A DNA stretch of 64,000 nt from Rhodococcus sp. 105337 (lineage in GTDB: Bacteria; Actinomycetota; Actinomycetes; Mycobacteriales; Mycobacteriaceae). Position 1 is the stretch's first letter. Each line of letters begins with the position of its first letter. The stretch covers positions 496,001-560,000 of the forward strand of contig NZ_JABAGQ010000001.1 in NCBI RefSeq assembly GCF_012844225.1, written 5' to 3'. This document shows positions 16,375 through 25,086 of the stretch, one piece after another. A program made the translations under genes and the position numbers. Below the pieces are notes generated by a model, which was not told where the DNA came from, ran no database searches, and saw nothing but the letters and a program-made list of their open reading frames with translations.

Positions 16375-16892
16375 TTACGCCCCATGCTTCGGCTTACCCC
16401 TCGCCCCCCGACCGTGTGACGGCTCGGTCGGTCCCGACCGTTTCGCCCTGCCCGACTGCTATGACCGTTATGCCGCTATTACCGTTTTCCTGCCGAGAAG
16501 TGTTTCAGTGCTCTAGGTCACACCGGAACGGAAGCCTGTCCGTGCGAGAATGTCCGGCCGCGGGGTGACAGCACCGTCCGGAAGCGTGCGATCCGTTGAG
16601 TGCACGTGCGGCGTGTTTCGGCCCTCGTAACCGCGGCGACACCCGGTTCCGTCCGTAGAACGGCCGGCGACCCTACAGCCGTTCCGGTGCCAGGGGCGCA
16701 GAGGATTCGGGCGACGCCAACATCCGGAGCGGGTCCACAAGAAGGCCAACCGTCGTACCGAAGTGCATGCCGAACCCCCACTTGTCCCCCATCGAACAGG
16801 CCCGCGACCCGCGTGGAACCTACCTCAGGGCACGAAGCGAGACAAGATCGACTCAGCGAGGGCGGGAGCCGTCGTACGTCACCGTTTCCGGC
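16375..16892. other. 518-bp non-coding interval upstream of the sugar transferase
   Basis: No supported gene. The first 130 bases are the AT-richer promoter region of the sugar transferase, with direct repeats at 16458-16486 and an inverted repeat CGGTCG(GTCC)CGACCG nearby. From 16600 to 16892 only an unconvincing 39-codon minus-strand frame (16673-16792) is seen. Confidence 0.45.
16458..16486 (-). repeat. direct repeat GCTATNACCGTT x2 in the sugar transferase promoter region
   Basis: GCTATGACCGTT (16458-16469) and GCTATTACCGTT (16475-16486) recur with 17-bp periodicity, 84-112 bp upstream of the sugar transferase start. Tandem half-sites on a similar face of the helix suit a response regulator. 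Which regulator is unknown. Confidence 0.4.
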
Positions 16893-17987
16893 TCACGAGG
16901 AGACCCAGTTCCGGATGTCCGCACGGAATCTCTCCGACGACAACTCCGCCACCGAATTCCGGCCCCGTCGGGGAACCGTGTCGACGGCCGCGATGCACTC
17001 CGCGAGCGACTCCACGGAATCGTCCCGAAAGTGCAAGCCGTCCACCCCTTCCACCACGGTCTCCCCAGCTCCGCCGAGTTCGTTGACGATCACCCGCGCG
17101 CCGGCAGCGCGCGCTTCGACCGGCATGATCCCGAAGTCCTCGATCGCGGGAAAGACGTAGACATGCGCGCGCTGATACAGGGCGTACAGCATCTCGTCCG
17201 ACGGACGCGCAAGCACACGCACGGGCACACGGGCCTCGTCGGCCAGCTTCCGCAGCCGCGCTTCCTCCGGACCCGACCCCGCGACGACGACGGGCAGACC
17301 CGCGAGATCAGCGGCACGGATGACCCAGTCCAGCCGCTTGTACGGAACGAACCTCGACGCCCCGAGGACGAACGTGTCCGGAAGGCTCTCGAGGAGCGCC
17401 GATTCCGGCTCCGAGAGTTCCGCACTCCACTCCGGGACCGACGAGATCCGTGTCGTGTCGACCGGAGGAAAGATCACGCGGGCCTCCACGCCCCAGGCCC
17501 GTTCCACCCGGCGTCGAACGAAATCGCTGTTCGCAGCGAACTGTGCCCCTTCTGCCGCCCGCCGGCGGTCGAGACGCCGGAGCGGCGGCGATGCCAGTTT
17601 GACCGCCGTCGACGCACCTCGATCGTCGAGTTCGGGGTTCCACAGGTAGCGGGCGGGGGTGTGCACGTAGACGAACTTGCGGAAGTCGCGTGCGGCACCG
17701 CGGAACGACACGTGGTGGGCGAAGCAATGCGAACTGACCAGCGCGAAGTCGTAGTCCCCGGTCCTCCGCCGCCACACGTAGGGCATCGCGGGGAGCGCGA
17801 GCGCCTTGTGGCGCCGCAGGGGGGTGCGCGCAAGTCCGCTCTCGCGCACCGTCCGCGTCGGGTAACGCTCGGCGTCGTCCCACAAACAGAGGACGTCGGC
17901 ATCGGGATAGCACCGCACGAACTCGTCGAGCACCTTCTCCGAACCGCCGTCACGTGCGATCCACTCGTGCACGAGCACTCCCGGCAT
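16893..17987 (-). CDS. GT4 glycosyltransferase of the polysaccharide locus
   Basis: The 364-residue protein starts at the ATG at 17987, which has GGAGG at 7-nt spacing; a second ATG two codons upstream is too close to that site. MPGVLVHEWIARDGGSEKVL is the first strand and glycine loop of a GT-B enzyme. FVYVHTPARYLWNP, the donor-site strand VLGASRFVPYKRLDWVIRA and the E(x7)E region VYVFPAIEDFGIMPVEARAAG follow. This suits a retaining family 4 transferase, and WbaZ/mannosyltransferase relatives have similar N-termini. Donor and acceptor are unknown. It is divergent from the tandem hydrolase gene. Confidence 0.9.
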   Translation of the reverse strand: MPGVLVHEWIARDGGSEKVLDEFVRCYPDADVLCLWDDAERYPTRTVRESGLARTPLRRHKALALPAMPYVWRRRTGDYDFALVSSHCFAHHVSFRGAARDFRKFVYVHTPARYLWNPELDDRGASTAVKLASPPLRRLDRRRAAEGAQFAANSDFVRRRVERAWGVEARVIFPPVDTTRISSVPEWSAELSEPESALLESLPDTFVLGASRFVPYKRLDWVIRAADLAGLPVVVAGSGPEEARLRKLADEARVPVRVLARPSDEMLYALYQRAHVYVFPAIEDFGIMPVEARAAGARVIVNELGGAGETVVEGVDGLHFRDDSVESLAECIAAVDTVPRRGRNSVAELSSERFRADIRNWVSS

Positions 17988-18168
17988 GACCATCCCTCCG
18001 AACGCCCGAGCAGTAGGGCACGGTAGTTTATGGCACAGGTTGCGCACCGGTACCGCCGGGTGTCGACGGCCCGATTCGAATGTGTCGTAGCAACAACCCG
18101 ATTCAAGAGGTGGCGCGTGGTGCGCCGTCCGCCGCCTTGGGTCACCCGCATGATCTGGAGGTTCGAAC

Positions 18169-19905
18169 GTGGGCGTGCAGCACTCGTCGTGGTTCGGGCC
18201 CGCCGACGCACCACTCCTCGCGCACATTCACGTTCCCGACGACGGCCGGTCCCGCGGCGCCGTGGTGCTCTGTCCACCGCTGGGCAAGGAACACCTCGAC
18301 ACCTACCGCGGCATGAAAGCACTCGCCGAGCAGCTCGCGGACCGCGGCCTGACGTCGGTGCGGTTCGACTATTCCGGTGCCGGTGACTCGTCGGGCGACC
18401 AGGATTCCCCTGACGCGGTAGCGGCCTGGCAGCGCAGCGTCGTTGCGGCGACCGCGCTCGCGCGCGCATGCGGAGCAGCGCACATCACCGTGGTCGGTCT
18501 GCGCGCCGGAGCACTTCTCGCGGCCACCGCGCTTCCCGGCTGCGGACCGGTCGACGCCGTGGTGCTGTGGGATCCCCTCCTTTCCGGCCGCAGCGCCCTG
18601 CGCGAACAACGCGCCCTGTACCGGGTAACCCAGGGCACCGACGATCCGGCCGATCCCCGCATCTCGATAATCGGCGGGGCCCTCTCCCCTGACGCCGCGC
18701 ACGCGCTGAGCACGCTGCGCATCGACGCGAGTGTGTTCACCGGCATCAGGACCATGCTCGCGACGCGCCCCGCGGCGCGCGACACCCCGGCACTGTCCGC
18801 GCTCGCCGACGCGCTGGTGTGCGACGAACTGCCCCTCGTCGACCACGAGGCGTTCACCGCCCCCGCAGCTCTGTACGCCGACATCCCGTTCGGCGGTATC
18901 CGGGAGATCGCCGACTGGATCGCCGGAGGGTCGCCCACCGACACCCACGAAGTGGTGCTGTCGCTCCGGCATCGCGCGGCGGTGGCCACCACGACCGACG
19001 GCTCTCCCGTCTACGAATCGGTGGAATCGCTCGGACCCAATGCGCTGTTCGCGGTGCGGACCCATGCGGTCGAATCGGCGGGCAGCGACGATCACCGACC
19101 CACCGTGCTGTTCTTCGGGACCGCCTACGAGCACCGCATCGGCCCGAGCCGGCTCTGGGTGGAACTCGCCCGCAGCCTGGCCGCGCACGGCGTCTCCTCC
19201 GTCCGTTTCGACCGCACCGGGGTCGGAGACACCGGAACCGTGGACGCCGGCCGGCCCGCGTCGCTCTACTCCGAGGTGTCCGACCGGGACGCGATCGACG
19301 CCGCCACTGCGCTGGGGACCGAACCGGGCGACCTGATCGTGACGGGACTGTGCTCCGGTGCGTGGTACTCCTCGTACGTCGCTCTCCGGTTACGCACCCG
19401 CGCAGTGGTCCTGGTGAACATGATCCTGTGGTCCACCCACCGGCGTAAGTCTCTGCGTGAACAGCTTCGCCCGCCGGTACCTGCTGCACCCGGCGGCGGA
19501 GATCGCGAGCCGGGACCCGCCTCGGTTCCGTTGCGCGCGCGCATCAAACCGTTCGCACAGAAGCATTTGCCTTACCCCGCATGGCGATTGCTGGGCCGGC
19601 TCGGCGTCACCCAGGTCCCCGAGGTGATCCTCGAAGCGCTGCGCCGCGCAGGTGTCGATGTCACCGTCGTGCTCTCCGCACAGGACTACGCGTCGTTCCG
19701 CTACCAGCGGGGCGACGAAGGACTGCGGCGAGTCGAGCGACGAGGATTCACGGGACGCATCCGCGCCGGTGTGACCGGGGACCACGGCGCGTACCAGCGT
19801 GACGGGCGCGAGTTCCTTCGCGCCGAGATCACCGCGGCCGTGCTCTCGTCGTTCGGCCGGACCGACCCGGTACGCGAACCCGTTGCCGAGCCGGGCGTGT
19901 CATGA
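18169..19905 (+). CDS. tandem alpha/beta hydrolase, resembling fused exosortase-system hydrolases
   Basis: The 578-residue protein contains two alpha/beta-hydrolase domains. Domain 1 (about 15-260) has CPPLGKEHLDTYRGMKALAE, FDYSGAGDSSG and, at the nucleophile elbow, VVGLRAGALLA, with Arg in place of the catalytic Ser. Domain 2 (about 300-560) has FDRTGVGDTG and VTGLCSGAWYSSY, with Cys at the nucleophile position. From memory, GLRxGA and GLCxGA elbows mark the two hydrolases (types 2 and 1) that accompany exosortase/EPS clusters in Gram-negatives, where they are separate genes. The GTG follows GGAGG with 7-nt spacing. It overlaps the polymerase gene by 4 nt, so a role in polysaccharide production is likely, but the reaction is unknown. 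Confidence 0.8.
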   Translation: MGVQHSSWFGPADAPLLAHIHVPDDGRSRGAVVLCPPLGKEHLDTYRGMKALAEQLADRGLTSVRFDYSGAGDSSGDQDSPDAVAAWQRSVVAATALARACGAAHITVVGLRAGALLAATALPGCGPVDAVVLWDPLLSGRSALREQRALYRVTQGTDDPADPRISIIGGALSPDAAHALSTLRIDASVFTGIRTMLATRPAARDTPALSALADALVCDELPLVDHEAFTAPAALYADIPFGGIREIADWIAGGSPTDTHEVVLSLRHRAAVATTTDGSPVYESVESLGPNALFAVRTHAVESAGSDDHRPTVLFFGTAYEHRIGPSRLWVELARSLAAHGVSSVRFDRTGVGDTGTVDAGRPASLYSEVSDRDAIDAATALGTEPGDLIVTGLCSGAWYSSYVALRLRTRAVVLVNMILWSTHRRKSLREQLRPPVPAAPGGGDREPGPASVPLRARIKPFAQKHLPYPAWRLLGRLGVTQVPEVILEALRRAGVDVTVVLSAQDYASFRYQRGDEGLRRVERRGFTGRIRAGVTGDHGAYQRDGREFLRAEITAAVLSSFGRTDPVREPVAEPGVS

Positions 19906-21299
19906 CGGCCTTGCTCGTCCTGGCGCTGCCGTGCGCGGCCGCACTGGGTTTTGCTCTCTATCGGCGGCCGCAGCGTGGACTGCTTCTCATCGCCGCGCTC
20001 ACACCTCTGCACGGGTTGCTCGTGATCGTGCCCGGCGGTTCGGCGCTGTCCCCCTGGAAAGAGGGGGTCCTCCTGCTGACCCTGGCGGCGACCTTCGTCA
20101 GCCCTTACCGCAGACGCACTCCCGCGCCGGCGTTTCCGTGGTGGCCGGCAGTGGCGGCATGGGTGGTCCTGGGTGTCGTGTCGGCGATACTCGTGTCGGG
20201 ACCGGGAGCCGTTACCCCGCTGAAGATCACCTTCTTCTATCTCATCATTCCCGTGATCCTGTGGCGCGCACCGTTCGACGCCCGCGACCGCGACACCTTC
20301 GTCACGATCCTGATGGGCATGGGGGTGTTCACAGCGGTCGTCGGATTGGCGCAGCAGGTGATCGGTGGTGAGCGTCTCGCGGCACTCGGATACCGCTGGG
20401 ACGACCATCTCCGCACCACAGGCGGGATCCTCCGTAGCTTCAGCACCTTCACGACCCCGTTCGCATTCGGGTTGTTCGTGATGATCAGCCTCGTCGTCGG
20501 CGGCGCGATCGCCCTCGCCGATCCCACCCGGCTCCGCAACCGGTTGTTTCTCTGCGCGACACCGATCATGCTGCTGGGCATGGGCGTGACGATCGTTCGT
20601 GCCAGTTATATCGGTCTTGCGGTCGCACTGCTGTGGCTCGCTGTCCACCGCCACCGCGCGCTGCTGCTGGGATTCGGTGCCGCCGCCCTCGCCGCGCCGA
20701 TCGCTCTCCTCGTCGTACCGGGCTCGTTGCTTGCTCCGCTCTTGTCGTCGTCGAGCCTCGGTGAACGCGGCGACGGGTGGTCGGAGACCCTTGCCTCGCT
20801 GTGGGTGCATCCGTTCGGTCAGGGACTGGGCGCAACCGGTTCCGCCGCCGCCAAGGCCGCTTCCGAAACCAACCCCATGCTCTCGGAAATGTCGTTGCAG
20901 GCTGCGGTGACCTTCGGATTCATGCCGTACCAACCCGACAACTACTACATCAAACTCGCCGTCGAACTCGGACCGATCGGAGTGTGGTTGTTCGTCCTCG
21001 TTCTGGTCTGCGCCGCCGTGTCGACCCTTCGCGCCTCGCGGATCATGCGCGGCCAGGACGCCGCGCTCGCGCTCGGTGTGAGTGCGTCGGTGGTGGCGGT
21101 GGCGGTCGCGTCCACCGTGTCGACCTATCTGGAGATCTTCCCGCTCGACGTCTACTTCTGGTTACTCTTAGGGATCGTGGGATGTGCGCTCACACAGCAT
21201 CGTTCGCAGCTTCATCGACCGGATACCGAATCGGGTTCGGAGCCATGGCGCTCCGCCCTGCCGGCAGCGGAGTCCAGACCTACGCCCGTGAACTGCTGA
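19902..21299 (+). CDS. O-antigen ligase/Wzy-type polymerase membrane protein
   Basis: The 465-residue product has 11-12 predicted spans and the long extracytoplasmic loop (about 275-350) expected of the Wzy_C superfamily. That loop includes GWSETLASLWVHPFGQGLGA and PDNYYIKLAVELGPIG, the latter a well-conserved ligase/polymerase block. Members join polysaccharide units on the outer face of the membrane; in a Gram-positive setting a polymerase role is more likely than ligation to lipid A. The start codon overlaps the hydrolase stop (ATGA). The last 35 residues are polar. Confidence 0.88.
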   Translation: MTALLVLALPCAAALGFALYRRPQRGLLLIAALTPLHGLLVIVPGGSALSPWKEGVLLLTLAATFVSPYRRRTPAPAFPWWPAVAAWVVLGVVSAILVSGPGAVTPLKITFFYLIIPVILWRAPFDARDRDTFVTILMGMGVFTAVVGLAQQVIGGERLAALGYRWDDHLRTTGGILRSFSTFTTPFAFGLFVMISLVVGGAIALADPTRLRNRLFLCATPIMLLGMGVTIVRASYIGLAVALLWLAVHRHRALLLGFGAAALAAPIALLVVPGSLLAPLLSSSSLGERGDGWSETLASLWVHPFGQGLGATGSAAAKAASETNPMLSEMSLQAAVTFGFMPYQPDNYYIKLAVELGPIGVWLFVLVLVCAAVSTLRASRIMRGQDAALALGVSASVVAVAVASTVSTYLEIFPLDVYFWLLLGIVGCALTQHRSQLHRPDTESGSEPWRSALPAAESRPTPVNC

Positions 21300-22264
21300 G
21301 GGCGCTGCCCGCGCTTCTCCCCGGGACCGAGTTGTGCGCGACAGTTCAGCGCGACGCGGTGGCAGAGTTGCCACCACAGGTCTCTGCCTCGCGGCGCCCC
21401 GTGGCACGCGGTGTGCGCCGCGCCGTGTGGAACGCGGTGCCCCTCCCCTCCACAGACCTGTTCCACAGCCTCGACGTCGATCTCCCTCTCGGTCAGCGCA
21501 GCCTGACGGTGTCGACGTTTCACGATCTGGCCGTCTTCGACGCACCGTGGGCGTTCAGCCGGTTCCGGGCGACAGGGGAACGCCGGTTGCTGCGCGACGC
21601 GATGCGCCGGGCCGATGTCCTCGTGGCCGTCTCCGAGTTCACCGCCGAACGCATCCACGCGTTGTCGGGCCGCGATGCCGTTGTCACCCCACTGGCGCCG
21701 GCCCCGTGGGCCACGCCCCCGTCGCCCGGCCAGGTTGCCGAGGTGCGCGCCCGCTACGGACTGCCCGACCGCTTCGTACTGCAGGTCGGCACCGTCGAAC
21801 CGCGCAAGTCCGTCGCGCTGGTGGCCGAAGCGTGCCGGAACCTCGACGTGCCGTTCGTCCTCGCGGGCGCCGGTTCGACCGGACGCGACGCACCGTCCGG
21901 GGCCCACGGACTCGGTTATGTCGCCACCGCGGACCTGCCTGCCCTCTACGCTGCCGCGAGTGTCGTCGCATACGCCTCGCGCTACGAGGGCTTCGGTCTC
22001 CCACCCCTCGAAGCGATGGCGTGCGGCGGTGCTGTCGTCTCGAGTGCCGTCGGCGCATTGCCGGATTTCGCCGACGACGGGGCACTGCTCGTCACCGAAC
22101 ACACCGTGCCGGCATGGACGGCGGCGTTGCGCGCCACTCTCCTCGACCTCGACACCGCCCAGGCACTGAGGCGACGCGCCCCGGAGGTCGCCTCGACCCT
22201 CACGTGGACTCGGACGGCGGAACTCACCGTCGGCGCCTACCGCACCGCCGGCCTCCGACTGTGA
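21182..22264 (+). CDS. GT4 glycosyltransferase overlapping the polymerase gene
   Basis: The 360-residue GT-B protein contains YRIGFGAMALRPAGSGVQTY (about 15-34), FHDLAVFD, VSEFTAERI, FVLQVGTVEPRKSVALVAEA (donor-domain start) and ASRYEGFGLPPLEAMACGGA (E(x7)E region). The ATG at 21182 gives a 118-nt overlap with the polymerase. The later ATG at 21244 would remove the first beta strand, so the long overlap is preferred. It likely adds a sugar to the lipid-linked repeat unit. The next gene follows 12 nt after its stop. Confidence 0.86.
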   Translation: MCAHTASFAASSTGYRIGFGAMALRPAGSGVQTYARELLRALPALLPGTELCATVQRDAVAELPPQVSASRRPVARGVRRAVWNAVPLPSTDLFHSLDVDLPLGQRSLTVSTFHDLAVFDAPWAFSRFRATGERRLLRDAMRRADVLVAVSEFTAERIHALSGRDAVVTPLAPAPWATPPSPGQVAEVRARYGLPDRFVLQVGTVEPRKSVALVAEACRNLDVPFVLAGAGSTGRDAPSGAHGLGYVATADLPALYAAASVVAYASRYEGFGLPPLEAMACGGAVVSSAVGALPDFADDGALLVTEHTVPAWTAALRATLLDLDTAQALRRRAPEVASTLTWTRTAELTVGAYRTAGLRL

Positions 22265-22276
22265 AGGTGACTCCCG

Positions 22277-23968
22277 GTGGGTAGGCATTCACGTCCGGAC
22301 GACGTGGACGACGACGAGAGCACCCACATTCCCGCCGACCTCGCTCCCTCGGGTCGCCACGCGAAGATCTGGGATTCCCCGTCACTGTCGGGCTACGCGC
22401 ATCCCTCGATGACCAACACGGGGCAACTGCACATCGACCTCGTCGCCGAAACCGTCCTGATGGAACGGATCGTCGCCAAGGTCCACGAAGACCGCGACGG
22501 CACCCTGCACGAACCGCGACAGCCGCAACTGGACGGACGCGCGGCGCGGCGCAATACCGTGGCGATGCTCGGGAGCCGTCTGGCCATCGCGTCGATGGGC
22601 TGGGCCGGATCGATGATTTTGGCACGGGTGCTCGCCCCCGACGACTTCGGCAAGTTCTCGTTCGTGTTCGGTTTGCTCGGAGTGCTGTCGGTGGTCACGG
22701 ATCTGGGCGTGGGCCGCGTCGTGCTCGCCAAACTCGTCGAATGCAATCCGTGGGAGGTCTCCTACGTCACGACGGCATTCATCGCGCTGCGCGGGGTGCT
22801 CGGCTTCATCGGCTACGCCCTCGCGGTGGGATACGTGGTGCTGCTGGGCTATTCGTCGGACGTGGTGTGGGCAACGGTCGTGGCAGGGCTGGTCGTGGTG
22901 GTGGCGACCCCCAGCAACGCCTTGTCGGTGATGTACCAGAGCCGTCTGCGTATGGCGTCGGTGGCCGCGGCCGAAACACTCGGCCAGCTCGCGCAATTGG
23001 TCTGCACCATTGCGGCCGTCCTGTGGCATCCGGTCCTGCTGGTGGTCGTCGCACCCGCGGTGATCAACGAAGTCGTCGCGGCCGCACTCAAGATTCGTGG
23101 CGTCCGCGCCGGCAAAGCCGGACCGCTACCGGCCGCGCGTGCCCAGTTGTGGCGCTGGCGCGAAATGCTGATCGAGGCGGTGCCACTGACGATCGGTTTC
23201 GCGCTGCTCACCGTCCTGTCGAAAGTCGACGTGCTGATGCTCGGCCGGATGGACACCTTCGACTCCGTCGGCCTCTACACGGTGGGGTACAAATTCGCCG
23301 ACCTGTTGTCGATGGTTGCCTCCACGGTCGTCGGGCCCGTCACCACGCTGCTCGTCGCGACGTGGCCGGCGCAGAGCGAGCAGTTCCGGCAGCGGACGCG
23401 TGAAGCGGCGATGCTGCTCGCAGTCCTCGGCGCGGCGGCGACCGCCGCATTCTGGCCGACCGCGGACGGTGTGCTGGCGCTGCTCTACGGAGAGCGGTTC
23501 GCCGAAGGTGCCGATGCCTCCCGAATGCTCGTGGCCGGCAGCGCACTGTCGATGCTCACCGAACTGGGCCTGATGGTTCTCGTCGCGACCGGCCGGCACC
23601 GCGTCTACCCCTGGGTCGCGCTCGCCGCGCTCGCCGCGAACGTCGCCACGAACCTGGTGCTGATCCCCCGGATGTCGTTCGAGGGCGCGGCCCTCGCGAC
23701 GGTCCTCACCGAGGCGGTGATGGTGGTGGCGATCTGGGTCGTGGTCGCCCGGACGGTTGCGGTCCGGCGGCTGTTCCCGTTCGCCCAGGCGTCGGCCATC
23801 GCCATGCTGGGTGTAGCAGTGACCGTATGGGCGTCGCTGCTCGCCGAGCAGTTCGACGTGCCGTGGCCGATCACCGCCGTCGTTGCTCCCCTGTGTGTGT
23901 TCGCAGGTGTTCATTTCCTTCCCATCACCGGTGGGCTGGGACTCGTCGGGCTCGTGAAGTCTCGGTGA
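22277..23968 (+). CDS. Wzx-like oligosaccharide flippase (MOP superfamily)
   Basis: The 563-residue protein has a hydrophilic N-terminal extension of about 95 residues (MGRHSRPDDVDDDESTHIPA), then 12-14 membrane spans. The MOP-type start is GSRLAIASMGWAGSMILARV, LAPDDFGKFSFVFGLLGVLS and DLGVGRVVLAKL. It should translocate the undecaprenyl-linked repeat unit across the membrane. The Asp/Glu-rich extension is longer than usual and could be a regulatory tail. The start is GTG, with GAAGGTGA 6 nt upstream. It is the fourth gene of the 18169-25086 run. Confidence 0.88.
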   Translation: MGRHSRPDDVDDDESTHIPADLAPSGRHAKIWDSPSLSGYAHPSMTNTGQLHIDLVAETVLMERIVAKVHEDRDGTLHEPRQPQLDGRAARRNTVAMLGSRLAIASMGWAGSMILARVLAPDDFGKFSFVFGLLGVLSVVTDLGVGRVVLAKLVECNPWEVSYVTTAFIALRGVLGFIGYALAVGYVVLLGYSSDVVWATVVAGLVVVVATPSNALSVMYQSRLRMASVAAAETLGQLAQLVCTIAAVLWHPVLLVVVAPAVINEVVAAALKIRGVRAGKAGPLPAARAQLWRWREMLIEAVPLTIGFALLTVLSKVDVLMLGRMDTFDSVGLYTVGYKFADLLSMVASTVVGPVTTLLVATWPAQSEQFRQRTREAAMLLAVLGAAATAAFWPTADGVLALLYGERFAEGADASRMLVAGSALSMLTELGLMVLVATGRHRVYPWVALAALAANVATNLVLIPRMSFEGAALATVLTEAVMVVAIWVVVARTVAVRRLFPFAQASAIAMLGVAVTVWASLLAEQFDVPWPITAVVAPLCVFAGVHFLPITGGLGLVGLVKSR

Positions 23969-24000
23969 GTCCGCGCCGGGCACAGCAGTACGGAGAAACA

Positions 24001-25086
24001 GTGAGACGGAGAACGGTGCTACGGAGACGACTGCTGAGCGCAGTGGCGGTGCTGGTCGTGCTCGGTACAGTCGCGTGCGGAAGTACCGAGCCCGCCGGGT
24101 GCCGCACCGATCTGTCGGCCGACAGCCTCGGTGTGGCCACGGGTTCGGGGCTCGACACTCTCGGGGATGCGGATCTCGACCGGTACTTCGGCGCCGCCGC
24201 GGACAGCGGTGCGGCGTGGGTCCGGTTCGACTTCGACTGGTCGATTCTCGAGCCGAGCCGGGGAGAATTCGACTGGTCCGGAACCGACCGGGTCGTCGAT
24301 GCGGCCCGCGCGCACGGACTGCAGATCCTCGGATTGCTGACCCACACCCCGGAGTGGGCACGCGCCGGTGACGCAGACGATACGCACGGCCGGCCCGCCG
24401 ATCCGGACGAGTTCGGGCGGTTCGGCGCGGATGTCGCGCAGCGGTACCGGGACCGGGTCTCCCACTGGGAGATCTGGAACGAGCCGAACCTCGCGGTGTT
24501 CTTCGGACCGCAGCCGGACCCGGTGGCGTATGCGGCCCTACTGGAGTCCGCCTCGAGTCGTATCCGTGCGGCGGTGCCCGGCGCCGTGGTCGTGAGCGGC
24601 GGATTGTCCCCGGCGACCGACAACGGGACGGATATCGCTCCGACGACCTTCCTCTCGGAACTCTACGAACTGGGTGTGGCGGAGAGTTTCGATGTGGTGG
24701 GCATGCATCCGTACAGCTACCCCGCCTTGCCCTCCGACGCCTCGACCGAGAGCTGGAACTCCTTCTACCGGATGCGCGACATGCGCGACATCATGATCGG
24801 GCACGGTGACGACGGAAAGCCGATATGGGCAACCGAATTCGGATCTCCTACCGGAACCGGCACCGATGCGGTGGATGCGGAGCGGCAGGCAGAGATACTG
24901 CGCGACGGCATCACCGAGCAGCGGCGCCTCGGTTTCGTGGACAAGCTGTTCGTGTACAGCCTCGTCGATCGTGGCACCGACGAATCCGATCGCGAACAGA
25001 ATTTCGGTGTCGTCGACCATGCCCTTGCACCGAAACCCGCCTGGCACGTGATGCGCACGGCGGCAACGACACCCGGATGCCTCTGA
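24001..25086 (+). CDS. glycoside-hydrolase-like lipoprotein (GH39/PslG-like TIM barrel)
   Basis: The GTG at 24001 follows GGAGA with 5-nt spacing. The 361-residue product has an Arg-rich signal with lipobox LGTVAC (Cys about 23). The barrel includes WVRFDFDWSILEPSRGEFDW, LTHTPEWA, WEIWNEPNLAVFFG with the likely acid/base Glu161 in NEP, MHPYSYP, and IWATEFGSPTG with the likely nucleophile Glu279. Clan A retaining glycosidases share this layout; PslG in Pseudomonas is a GH39-type enzyme trimming EPS intermediates. Here it probably trims or releases the polymer at the cell surface. It ends one base from the convergent acetyltransferase gene. Confidence 0.85.
   Translation: MRRRTVLRRRLLSAVAVLVVLGTVACGSTEPAGCRTDLSADSLGVATGSGLDTLGDADLDRYFGAAADSGAAWVRFDFDWSILEPSRGEFDWSGTDRVVDAARAHGLQILGLLTHTPEWARAGDADDTHGRPADPDEFGRFGADVAQRYRDRVSHWEIWNEPNLAVFFGPQPDPVAYAALLESASSRIRAAVPGAVVVSGGLSPATDNGTDIAPTTFLSELYELGVAESFDVVGMHPYSYPALPSDASTESWNSFYRMRDMRDIMIGHGDDGKPIWATEFGSPTGTGTDAVDAERQAEILRDGITEQRRLGFVDKLFVYSLVDRGTDESDREQNFGVVDHALAPKPAWHVMRTAATTPGCL

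Noticed and set aside
16673-16792. 39-codon minus-strand frame with HFGTTVGLLVDPLRMLAS, faintly like an M23 peptidase end
   Set aside because: No ribosome site, too short, and similarity is by eye only.
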